Shown here: piece after piece, positions 1 to 7,047 of the stretch
How the letters are laid out: each line of letters opens with the position of its first letter
Position numbering within the stretch: the stretch's first letter is position 1
Origin: Bacteroidales bacterium
Lineage (GTDB): Bacteria > Bacteroidota > Bacteroidia > Bacteroidales > UBA7960
Assembly: GCA_007123065.1 (NCBI GenBank)
Contig: SKSI01000025.1
Span: 1-7,633 of the forward strand
Length of the DNA stretch: 7,633 nt
Reading direction: 5' to 3'
Program-made: the position numbers and the translations under genes
The notes under the pieces: generated by a model
What the model was told of the DNA's origin: nothing
The model's input: only the letters and a program-made list of their open reading frames with translations
Databases searched by the model: none

Positions 1-374
1 AGCTGCATCATCTGCATATACGAATCCATTATGGTTCCTTTAAGGTAGATGCGTACGGAGTCGCCCTGGTAAATTGCACCGGGAGCCTGCAGGCGAAGGT
101 TGATGGCTCCTGTTTCATCCTGGATGAAAGCGCTTCTGTAAATGTTTCCCGACTTATCGTCCATAGTAACTGTGCCATAAACAGAATAGTCGTCTTCAAA
201 CAAGATGGCTTCATCATTGTACATTTCACGCAATTCTGAGATGGTCAAAACCGTACCAACCGGTATGTCGCTCAACGGGGGCTCATCAAAATCATCATGA
301 ATACATCCCGGCATCAATAGCAGCGCCATCACCGGAAAGATGAACAGGAAAATATTTTTTTTACTAAGTATCAT
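1..374 (-). CDS. DUF5689-like surface lipoprotein, N-terminal part (cut by window edge)
   Basis: Reading from ATG at 374 leftward gives 124 codons with no stop before the window edge, so the C-terminus is missing. The product opens with a charged stretch (MILSKKN), a hydrophobic segment to about residue 20 and a lipobox-like LMPGC with the lipid-carrying Cys at 24, so it should be a lipoprotein. The residues after Cys24 are IHDDFDEPP, an acidic cluster like the export signals that send Bacteroidota lipoproteins to the outer face of the cell. Residues about 42-120 (VLTISELREMY, YSVYGTVTMDDKSGNIY, FIQDETGAINLRL, GDSVRIYLKGT) have the spacing of an OB-fold of the DUF5689/YhcR-like type, a fold often seen next to secreted nucleases. 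The gene follows the TonB receptor on the same strand after 158 bases. The leader is A-rich (AAAAACAAAAAT before ATG) with no Shine-Dalgarno site. The family call is from pattern recognition; the lipoprotein call is firmer. Substrate binding is inferred. Confidence 0.72.
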   Translation of the reverse strand, partial: MILSKKNIFLFIFPVMALLLMPGCIHDDFDEPPLSDIPVGTVLTISELREMYNDEAILFEDDYSVYGTVTMDDKSGNIYRSAFIQDETGAINLRLQAPGAIYQGDSVRIYLKGTIMDSYMQMMQ

Positions 375-460
375 ATTTTTGTTTTTAAAGATGTTATAAA
401 CTGAGTTTGCGAAACCTCTTAATCATGATATACAACCGAACCTCTAACCTATGATTTAGA

Positions 461-528
461 TTTCTGGTTTCTGGTTTCTGGTTTCTAATTTCTAATTTCC
501 AACTTCTAACCTCTAACTTCTAACCTCC
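461..528. repeat. Degenerate 7-bp tandem repeat array between receptor and lipoprotein genes
   Basis: Nine heptamers run in exact register from 461 to 523: TTTCTGG three times, TTTCTAA twice, TTTCCAA, CTTCTAA, CCTCTAA, CTTCTAA, followed by a partial CCTCC. The core is TTCTRR on the plus strand, or TTAGAA-like on the transcribed minus strand. A detached copy, CCTCTAAC, sits at 441-448. The array starts a few bases after the receptor stop codon and lies wholly in the gap before the lipoprotein gene, so it would be part of any joint transcript. Identical neighbouring copies (GG block, then AA block, then CTTCTAA/CCTCTAA alternation) point to growth by slippage. It has no open frame of useful length. 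Its function is unknown; it could be a spacer, an mRNA element or selfish simple sequence. Confidence 0.85.
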
Positions 529-532
529 ATCA

Positions 533-3109
533 TTAAAACCTGAATGCCAGGTTTGCGAAATATGTCCTTCCGTACAAGTAGAAGTATTTTGACGGGAATT
601 GATCCGGGTTGGTTGCATTATATCTGAGCTGTTCGAAACCGCCAATCTGGAAATCTTTATTGTCGAGAAAATTTGAAACGCTGACGTTGAAGTTGATGAA
701 GTACTGTCTGCGAATACGCCACGATTTTCCTGCAAAAATGTCCATTGTGTAGTTGAAGTCCATCTTCTCCTGACCAAGGAGTTGTTCCCATTGCGGGTCG
801 GTGTCAACCAGGTTCCCCACCGCTTCGGCAGTTCTTCTGTCTGGGTTGATGTCGATATAGATGTCATCAAAGAAATTGGCATTGACACCTACGAACCAGT
901 ATCTCGGACTGTTGTACCTCAGGCCTACGGAACCTGCAGTATGCGTCATTCCGCCAATCTTGTAATTCTCGAGATATACTTCACGCCCTTCGGCCATGAT
1001 CTCAAAGTCATTGTCTCTGGCAATGGTAACCTGCGGACGTGAATTGTAAATATATTCACCTGTTCCGGCAACGATATAACCTGAAATGGTTGAGGTCAGC
1101 TGCAGATCAATTCCAAGTTCAATACCCATGTGGCGGGTGTCAAGGTCTGTCATGATGTAGTTAACGAATGTACGCAGTTCGTCGTGGTAGAAGCTGCGCG
1201 ACCAGGTTTGGTCCTGAAACTCCGTATAGAATAATGTCAGTCGGGATTTGATGAATGGGGAGCGTATGATGTAGCTCAGGTCGCCCGACATGATGGTTTC
1301 ACTGTTCAGGTTTTCGATCACATTGTCTCTTACCCTTGAAGAGATGTAGGCATTTCTGAAATATGGTGCGCGGGTCATGTAGGCGGCATTGGATTCTATA
1401 TAGTGTCTTCCCGTGATCTTAAATACTGCGCCACCTTTTAATCCAAAGTTGGTAAAGTTTTGTTTCTCACTGTCCCCAAAGGAGTTGTCAGGGAATCGTG
1501 CGTTTTTCATATGTCCTGTGCGCCAGAAAGTAGTATGCGACAGCATACCGGTGATAAAAAAGTCCCAGCGCGGCAGGATCCATTCGCTTTGTGCGAATAG
1601 TGAGTATTCGTTGATGTTGCCGGTAAAGTCATAACCAAAGACATCCCCTTCGGTAACAATGCGGTTGGGATTATTGATGTCGGGTTGTGCCATCATTGGA
1701 TCAGCAAAGTCTCTTTCAGCAAACTGATCGATGTCGTAAAAGAAATCGCCGCCCAGCAGGTCTTCAATGGTTTTAAATTGATGTGTTTGCGATAACGATA
1801 CGTTGATGCCGCCCGATAAAATATGGGTTGGGTCGATGATGTGCTCAATATTGCTGTTGAATATCATTTGCGTTCTGTCGTTTCGGCGCTCTTCAACGAT
1901 ATATTTTGACCGCATTCCGGTTACGTTATTTCCTTCGATGCCATCAACATTTTCTACAGTAAACAAATTTCTTCTGTTAGCATTGTAGAACCATTCCCAG
2001 TCGATCTGTCTGAACGTATCGTCTGTCTGCCAAAGCTCAGTGATGAGGTTGAACATTGAGGGATCGTTTTGGTGCCAGCTGGGCAACCAGCGATAATAGT
2101 CGGGTCTTGGATCGCCGGCAAACATATAGTCGGGATGGTCAAAAGACTTATGGCTGTCGTACCAGTTCAGTGCTGAGGATCCTCCACGGCCGAAGCTGTA
2201 GGCTGCACTGGTGGATATTTCTGTTTGACTTGATGGTGTGAAGTAATGAGACAGGATCACCCATGGGTTGTGGTAATGGTTCACCCGTGCGTTGCGTTTT
2301 TCTCCGTTTTGCCAGCCCCAGTTCGGGTTGTAGTAGTTGTCGTCAACCAGGTCATATGCCTCCTGAACGGCAACTCCGGGCCTTCCGGTGCGTGATGGTG
2401 CGCCAAAAGCGATCAATCCGATGCTGTGGTTGTCGTTGAGTTGTCTTTCTGCAGAGAGAAAATATCCCCAGGCGTCATAAAAAGTTCCAGGAGCATAGCC
2501 TTCATTGGCGGAGCGACGTGAGCCGCTGAGGGTCAGCGCCCAGCCGTTATCCTGCATCCCTGTGCTGTGGGTAAACATCATCCGGTGGTTGTACGAGCGG
2601 TTTGCACTGGAATAAGTCAGCCTGGTGTTTTCTCCAAATCGGGAAGCACGTGTCACGATGTTCGTGGCACCACCAATCCCACCGAATGTATGACGTGAAG
2701 CACCAAGCCCGTTAACAGGCTCTGTCATTCGGGTCACATCATTCAGTCCGCCCCAGACAGAGTAAAATGCCCTGCCGGTTTCCGGGTCATTTACCGGAAT
2801 GGCGTTGATCATTACGCGTGTGTTTTCTGAATCGTATCCGCGGATACGATAACGCGCTGATCCAAAATTGAATCCTGCCGTATTTATATAAATATCCCTG
2901 GAGCCTTGCAGCAAGCTTGAAATGTCGTGAGAGTCTTCTTCACCTTCAATGTCAGATATCGATAAGGTAAGAACAGGGATCTCCCTTTCTGTTTGCTCAT
3001 TCCGTGCAAGTGTATCTGTAGGTTGTTGTTCTTCTTCCATTCCGCGCAGAGCAAAAACGGGCGCGCTAAACATCAGTAAGAGTATGATCCCGATTATTTT
3101 TTCTTTCAT
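533..3109 (-). CDS. TonB-dependent outer-membrane receptor
   Basis: An 858-residue outer-membrane transporter that should import a ligand through a gated barrel using TonB/ExbBD energy. I start it at ATG 3109 rather than TTG 3115, because the ATG gives a clean signal peptide (MKEKIIGIILLLMFSAPVFA) with cleavage after Ala20. Residues about 44-155 form the plug: a possible TonB box at IPVLTLS (44-50), RIRGYDSENTRVMINAIPVN (88-107) and GGIGGATNI (143-151). The rest, about 160-858, reads as alternating beta-strands with long aromatic loops, and it ends in FANLAFRF, the aromatic C-terminus expected for assembly by the BAM complex. There is no N-terminal carboxypeptidase-like or STN domain, so it is not a canonical SusC and no anti-sigma link is suggested. 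It is first in a leftward unit with the DUF5689-like lipoprotein and is divergent from a secreted phosphodiesterase-family gene. The ligand cannot be read from the sequence; nucleic acid breakdown products are the contextual guess. Confidence 0.93.
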   Translation of the reverse strand: MKEKIIGIILLLMFSAPVFALRGMEEEQQPTDTLARNEQTEREIPVLTLSISDIEGEEDSHDISSLLQGSRDIYINTAGFNFGSARYRIRGYDSENTRVMINAIPVNDPETGRAFYSVWGGLNDVTRMTEPVNGLGASRHTFGGIGGATNIVTRASRFGENTRLTYSSANRSYNHRMMFTHSTGMQDNGWALTLSGSRRSANEGYAPGTFYDAWGYFLSAERQLNDNHSIGLIAFGAPSRTGRPGVAVQEAYDLVDDNYYNPNWGWQNGEKRNARVNHYHNPWVILSHYFTPSSQTEISTSAAYSFGRGGSSALNWYDSHKSFDHPDYMFAGDPRPDYYRWLPSWHQNDPSMFNLITELWQTDDTFRQIDWEWFYNANRRNLFTVENVDGIEGNNVTGMRSKYIVEERRNDRTQMIFNSNIEHIIDPTHILSGGINVSLSQTHQFKTIEDLLGGDFFYDIDQFAERDFADPMMAQPDINNPNRIVTEGDVFGYDFTGNINEYSLFAQSEWILPRWDFFITGMLSHTTFWRTGHMKNARFPDNSFGDSEKQNFTNFGLKGGAVFKITGRHYIESNAAYMTRAPYFRNAYISSRVRDNVIENLNSETIMSGDLSYIIRSPFIKSRLTLFYTEFQDQTWSRSFYHDELRTFVNYIMTDLDTRHMGIELGIDLQLTSTISGYIVAGTGEYIYNSRPQVTIARDNDFEIMAEGREVYLENYKIGGMTHTAGSVGLRYNSPRYWFVGVNANFFDDIYIDINPDRRTAEAVGNLVDTDPQWEQLLGQEKMDFNYTMDIFAGKSWRIRRQYFINFNVSVSNFLDNKDFQIGGFEQLRYNATNPDQFPSKYFYLYGRTYFANLAFRF

Positions 3110-3150
3110 GATCAATTTGAAATTTGTTTAAAACCAGAACAGCCGATCTC

Positions 3151-3158
3151 CAAATATA
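3151..3158 (-). promoter_or_regulatory. Bacteroidota -7 box for the TonB receptor gene
   Basis: The minus strand reads TATATTTG here, an exact match to the Bacteroidota -7 consensus TAnnTTTG. It lies 41 bases before the receptor ATG, which would leave a leader of roughly 35 bases. I see no good TTTG-type -33 box at the usual distance, so the promoter may be weak or need an activator. The match is short and could arise by chance in AT-rich sequence. Confidence 0.5.
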
Positions 3159-3171
3159 ACTGAAGAATATG

Positions 3172-3200
3172 GTTGATGTTCATTAAATTGTTTATTTTTG
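3172..3200 (+). promoter_or_regulatory. Bacteroidota-type promoter for the secreted phosphodiesterase gene
   Basis: TATTTTTG at 3193-3200 matches the -7 consensus TAnnTTTG exactly. GTTG at 3172-3175 can serve as the -33 element with a 17-base spacer, which is slightly short of the common range. The -7 box ends 23 bases before the ATG at 3224, so the leader would be very short (about 15-18 bases), consistent with translation without a Shine-Dalgarno site. The divergent receptor promoter lies only about 15-40 bases away, so one regulator could control both. Confidence 0.55.
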
Positions 3201-3223
3201 AGCGTCAAATTTAATCATTTATT

Positions 3224-4306
3224 ATGAAAATAAATAAGGCCATGCGTTTTTTCCGGACTGCCGGTTCGTTTGTTTTATGTGTTGTGCTTCTTGCTGTAGC
3301 AGTGCATTTTGCCTGTGCGCAAAATGACAAAAGATCATTTATTGGGGTGGGTGTAGGTTTTTATAATGTGGAGAACTTATTTGATACCATCAATAATCCG
3401 AATATCCGCGATGATGACTTTACACCTGAAGGGAGCAACCGCTGGAATACTGAAAGATATTTAGAGAAACTTGACAATCTTGCTGAAGTACTCGACAAGC
3501 TGGGTAGTGATTTTAATCCTGATGGACTGGCGGTGATCGGTCTGGCCGAAGTGGAAAACACGGACGTACTCGAAGATCTTGCTGCGCATGAAAGGATCCG
3601 TGACAGGAATTACCAGGTGGTGTTTGAGCAAGGCCCTGACCGCAGAGGGATTCATGTCGCTTTCTTTTACAATCCAGATTATTTTGAGTACATCAGTCAT
3701 AAGAATTACCCAACGGTTGTTCCGGATCGTCCTGATTTTGTAACCCGCGATCAGTTGCTGCTTACCGGCAACCTGCTTGGTGAACGGATGCATTTCATCG
3801 TAGCTCACTGGCCCAGCCGTGTGGGTGGCGAAGCACGCAGCCGTCCGGGAAGGATCGCCAAAGCGGATATCGCGCGGAACGCGATTGACTCCATCCTTGA
3901 GGCGGAACCCGGTGCAAGAGTGTTTATGATGGGCGACTTCAATGATAATCCGACAGACATCAGCATACGTAAGCATTTGCGCTCGCGTGGAAAAAAGGAA
4001 GGGATACAGGAAGATGAACTGTATAATCCTTTTGAGTCTTTTTATCGCCGGGGGGTTGGAACCAATGCCTGGCGTGATGCCTGGAGCCTTTTCGACCAGG
4101 TCTTATTTACACCTGCTTTACTGAGTGACGATTACAGTGATTTTACATATTTACGTGCTGAGGTGTTTAACAGGCCATTTTTACGCCAACCTTCAGGGCG
4201 TTTTCAGGGGTATCCTTACCGGTCATTTGGCGGAGGAGTTTATCTGGGCGGATATAGTGACCACTTTCCCGTTGCCGTATATCTGATTAGAGAAGTCAAC
4301 AATTAG
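3224..4306 (+). CDS. Secreted endonuclease/exonuclease/phosphatase-family protein
   Basis: A 360-residue metal-dependent phosphodiesterase of the DNase I/APE1-like (EEP) superfamily. The N-terminus has a positive stretch and a hydrophobic core (about 15-30) ending in ACAQ, so signal peptidase I probably cuts after Ala32. Export to the periplasm or beyond is expected. All main active-site blocks are visible: YNVENLF (47-53, Asn48 region), GLAEVEN (106-112, metal-binding Glu109), GPDRRGIHVAFFY (137-149), HWPSR (195-199, catalytic His195), GDFND (237-241, Asp238 and Asn240), FDQVLF (290-295, Asp291) and SDHFPV (345-350, Asp346/His347). Two positions differ from what I recall as usual in this branch: His144 where Asp is common (RGIDVA), and Ala194 where Asn is common before HWPSR. 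The substrate could be DNA, RNA, a nucleotide or another phosphodiester. It heads a unit with the small protein gene 4 bases downstream and is divergent from the TonB receptor, which supports a scavenging role. Confidence 0.92.
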   Translation: MKINKAMRFFRTAGSFVLCVVLLAVAVHFACAQNDKRSFIGVGVGFYNVENLFDTINNPNIRDDDFTPEGSNRWNTERYLEKLDNLAEVLDKLGSDFNPDGLAVIGLAEVENTDVLEDLAAHERIRDRNYQVVFEQGPDRRGIHVAFFYNPDYFEYISHKNYPTVVPDRPDFVTRDQLLLTGNLLGERMHFIVAHWPSRVGGEARSRPGRIAKADIARNAIDSILEAEPGARVFMMGDFNDNPTDISIRKHLRSRGKKEGIQEDELYNPFESFYRRGVGTNAWRDAWSLFDQVLFTPALLSDDYSDFTYLRAEVFNRPFLRQPSGRFQGYPYRSFGGGVYLGGYSDHFPVAVYLIREVNN

Positions 4307-4310
4307 TAAC

Positions 4311-4568
4311 ATGGAAACAAAAAAAGCACCGGTGCCGCGACGCAGGCGCAAAAGAAAGGGTATCAAATACCGTCAGGTCAGCTTTAAACTTACAGAAAGC
4401 CAGAAAAAAGCCCTGGACAGATATTGTAAAACGCATAAGCTTACACCGGTGCGTTTTATGAAGACCCTTGTAAACAATCATGTGGCACGCTATAAGACCG
4501 AGCCACCGCCTCCATCGTATGTGACTGAGAACCAGTTAGAGCTTTTTGATTCAGAAAGTGCTGAATAA
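4311..4568 (+). CDS. Small basic ribbon-helix-helix-like protein with clamp-motif-like tail
   Basis: An 85-residue protein starting 4 bases after the stop of the EEP gene and so probably translated from the same mRNA. Residues 4-16 are very basic (KKAPVPRRRRKRK). Then comes a strand-like RQVSFKLTES (21-30) and two helices (about 30-41 and 46-61, the second beginning TPVRFMKTLVNN), the layout of a ribbon-helix-helix DNA-binding domain of the CopG/Arc kind. After a proline-rich linker (PPPPS, 65-69) the tail reads NQLELFDSE, and QLELF at 75-79 fits the bacterial sliding-clamp-binding consensus QL(S/D)LF. I do not recognise a named family. It could be an autorepressor of the unit, a nucleoid-type protein, or a helper of replication or repair. 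There is no toxin gene beside it, so an antitoxin role is not supported. That it is a real gene is well supported by the tight spacing and composition. Confidence 0.75.
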   Translation: METKKAPVPRRRRKRKGIKYRQVSFKLTESQKKALDRYCKTHKLTPVRFMKTLVNNHVARYKTEPPPPSYVTENQLELFDSESAE

Positions 4569-4575
4569 GCAGGCT

Positions 4576-7026
4576 TTATCCTGAAAAATCCACAATAGTT
4601 ATACCTGCGCCACCCCTGTCAGGGTGTTCATCCCTGTAACGGTTCACATGTGGTACTTCTTTTAGAAAATCCCGGATCGCAGGCCGAAGAATGCCGTCTC
4701 CCTTGCCATGCAAAATGCGAATCTGAGGCACCCCCAACAGGTATGCATCATCAATATGCCGCTGCAGTTTTTTAAGTGCTTCATCCGCTCTGGCGCCCCT
4801 TATGTCAATATCCGGTCTGAAAGAAGCAGCCTTTTCATTGATATCAAACATTCTTTTTGAAGCAGTGGTACGGGCAGGCTCTTTCCTGAGGCTGCTTTTC
4901 TTTATTTTCTCTAAACCGGTAAGGTTTGTTTTTACTTTGATGCTTCCGTAGCTTACTACAGCCTTCTTTCCTGATAGTTCTGTCAGCTCTCCTATGCTTT
5001 CCTGACCTTTTACCCGAACGGCATCACCGATTTGTAAAGGCGTGTTCTCGGTTTGTACTGCCGGTGACTTCTGCTTTTTCTTTTTTTCTGCTTTTTTCTT
5101 TCGGGGAATGACAGGAGGGATATTTGTCAGGACTTTTTCCTGATCCTCTGTGAATTGCTCCAGATGCTTGCGCGCCTCTTTGGTTTTATCCTTATCCGCT
5201 TGCGACTCCTTAATCTCTCTGATGGTTCTTTCTATGACTTTGTTGGTGCCTGAAAGGATCTCTTTTGCTTCATTCCTGGCCTGCAGGATGATCTCATTTT
5301 TCCGCTGCTCCAGCTCTTTATTCATCCGCTCGTACCGGTCAATGATCTCCGCCAGGAAATTATCAGCGTGGCGAATAGTCTGCTCTTTCTCATCCAGCTC
5401 TGCTTTTCGTACTTCCAGGTCTTGAAGCTGGATATCGAAATCCAGGTCCTGCACACCGGCCTTGTCAGATGCTTTCTCCAGGATAGATGCCGGAAGCCCG
5501 ATCGATTTGGCAATCTCAAATGCAAAGCTGCTGCCCGGCGTGCCTGTTTTGAGCTTGAAAAGGGGCCTGATGTTTTTGCTGTCAAACAACATCGAACCAT
5601 TTACGATCCCCTCAAACCTGCCTGCCATCAGCTTTAGATTGGCATAGTGTGTTGTAATTACACCCAAAGCTTTCTGTGTATGGAGCTGCTCAAGAATCGC
5701 TTCTGCAATCGCGCCTCCGATGCGTGGTTCTGTTCCGGCACCAAACTCATCAATCAGAAACAACGACCGGTCATTGCAATGACTGATGAAATGCTTCATG
5801 TTTAACAGATGGCTGCTGTATGTACTCAGATCGTTTTCCAATGACTGTTCATCCCCGATATCGATAAACAGACGGTTAAATATGCCGGCTTCGGAGTGTG
5901 ACGCCACGGGAACGAGCAGTCCGCATTGCAACATGTATTGAATCAGGCCGCAGGTTTTCAGACATACAGACTTGCCTCCGGCATTTGGCCCGGAAATGAT
6001 CAGGATGCTCTGTTGTTGATCCAGGTTTATTGTAAGCGGTTCAACATGCTTGTTTTGTTTTTTATAGGAAAGGTAAAGCAATGGATGCTTGGCGTTCACC
6101 CAATCGAGCATCGCCTTGTCCTTGATGTGCGGTTTCATGCCATCCATTTCGAGCGCCAGTTTTGCTTTGGCACGGATCGCATCAACTTTGCCTAACATAT
6201 CATATGCTTTAAGCAAGTCCGGGATCATGGGGCGAAGATAATCTGCAAGTTTTTTTAGAATTCGAATAATTTCCTGGCGTTCTTCCGCCTCAAGATCTTT
6301 TCGCTGATTATTGATTTCAAATACCTCTTCGGGTTCCAGGTATGCTGTTTGTCCGCTTGCGGAATGGTCGTGTACAAATCCGCGGATCTTTCTTTTAAAG
6401 GCAACGGCAACCGGAATAACCTGCCTGCCGTTGCGCAGCGTGAGTTCGATATCCTTTTGTATCCAGCCATCCTTTTTGCCGTCGGAAAGGATGCGCGCGA
6501 TGCGGTTGTTGGCCTGCTTTTCCAGCTTCTGCATCTTAAGCCTGATCTCTGAAAGTACCAGAGACGCGCTGTTGCGCACGTTAGCCTTTTCATCAATAAT
6601 TGCGGATATCTGCTCCGGGATGGTGCTTTCGACAATCAGTCCGTCCAGCAATTTTTTCAGATTCGGATATTTTGATGCGTCATCATCACTGCGCTCATTC
6701 AGAATGCGCATTACAGTCAGAATGGTTTCCAGCGAAAGCTTGATGTCCAGAAGTGTTTCCGGCTCTGCAAACGTGTCCTCCAGCCGTAACATGGCAAATA
6801 TCTCATCCGGATCATAATAATTGGAACCCGGGAAATTTCTGCCTGACAGGAGAATCTGACGGAACTCTTCTGCCTGGTTCAGCATAAGTGATATCAGCTC
6901 TTTATCAGTCTGAAAGGATATCGCCTCCACATGCCGGATACCCAGAGAGCTGTAGCAATAGTTTCTGAGCATCACGCGGATGCTGTCAAAACCGGTTTTT
7001 TCCTCAAAGTTGGAAGGATATGTCAT
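4576..7026 (-). CDS. mutS2: Endonuclease MutS2 / ribosome-rescue ATPase
   Basis: An 816-residue protein of normal length for MutS2, a dimeric ABC-type ATPase. Family members suppress homologous recombination in some bacteria and split collided ribosomes in Bacillus (RqcU); the sequence does not say which applies here. Domains in order: MutS core/lever region (about 1-330), Walker A GPNAGGKS (346-353), signature region DIGDEQSLENDLSTYSSHL (389-407), Walker B LFLIDEFGAGTEP (422-434), THYANLK (459-465), a long charged coiled coil (about 532-632), a Lys-rich linker (641-654), a KOW-like segment (about 665-709) and a C-terminal Smr nuclease domain (about 740-815) with DIRG and HGKGDGILR (773-781). 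The mismatch-recognition domain of MutS is absent, as expected. I chose ATG 7026: the only upstream alternative in frame, TTG 7050, lies inside the likely -7 promoter box. The gene is divergent from rmuC and convergent with the small RHH-like gene, with a 7-base gap. Confidence 0.96.
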   Translation of the reverse strand: MTYPSNFEEKTGFDSIRVMLRNYCYSSLGIRHVEAISFQTDKELISLMLNQAEEFRQILLSGRNFPGSNYYDPDEIFAMLRLEDTFAEPETLLDIKLSLETILTVMRILNERSDDDASKYPNLKKLLDGLIVESTIPEQISAIIDEKANVRNSASLVLSEIRLKMQKLEKQANNRIARILSDGKKDGWIQKDIELTLRNGRQVIPVAVAFKRKIRGFVHDHSASGQTAYLEPEEVFEINNQRKDLEAEERQEIIRILKKLADYLRPMIPDLLKAYDMLGKVDAIRAKAKLALEMDGMKPHIKDKAMLDWVNAKHPLLYLSYKKQNKHVEPLTINLDQQQSILIISGPNAGGKSVCLKTCGLIQYMLQCGLLVPVASHSEAGIFNRLFIDIGDEQSLENDLSTYSSHLLNMKHFISHCNDRSLFLIDEFGAGTEPRIGGAIAEAILEQLHTQKALGVITTHYANLKLMAGRFEGIVNGSMLFDSKNIRPLFKLKTGTPGSSFAFEIAKSIGLPASILEKASDKAGVQDLDFDIQLQDLEVRKAELDEKEQTIRHADNFLAEIIDRYERMNKELEQRKNEIILQARNEAKEILSGTNKVIERTIREIKESQADKDKTKEARKHLEQFTEDQEKVLTNIPPVIPRKKKAEKKKKQKSPAVQTENTPLQIGDAVRVKGQESIGELTELSGKKAVVSYGSIKVKTNLTGLEKIKKSSLRKEPARTTASKRMFDINEKAASFRPDIDIRGARADEALKKLQRHIDDAYLLGVPQIRILHGKGDGILRPAIRDFLKEVPHVNRYRDEHPDRGGAGITIVDFSG

Positions 7027-7047
7027 TTTGATACTTGCTTGAAAGTG

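Noticed and set aside
461..528. The repeat array as a CRISPR
   Set aside because: Units are 7 bp and contiguous with no spacers, and there are no cas genes.
524..533. GGAGG on the minus strand just after the receptor stop, as a ribosome binding site
   Set aside because: No start codon lies at a usable distance; the next ATG frames close within a few codons. It is the edge of the heptad array.
3110..3115. TTG start for the TonB receptor two codons upstream of the ATG
   Set aside because: ATG at 3109 gives a standard signal peptide beginning MKEK, and no Shine-Dalgarno site favours the TTG.
3461..3976. 171-codon open frame on the minus strand inside the EEP gene
   Set aside because: It is antisense to a gene with all catalytic motifs, and its product shows no recognisable domain, signal or sensible composition.
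4311..4568. The small protein as a toxin-antitoxin antitoxin
   Set aside because: No toxin-like gene is adjacent; its neighbours are the EEP gene and mutS2.
4570..4583. CAGG-CTTTAT-CCTG hairpin as a bidirectional terminator
   Set aside because: The stem is only 4 bp and there is no proper T-tract on either strand.
6311..6817. 168-codon open frame on the plus strand inside mutS2
   Set aside because: It is antisense to a well-conserved gene, is very rich in Ser, Arg and Leu, and has no domain; it is a reading-frame shadow.
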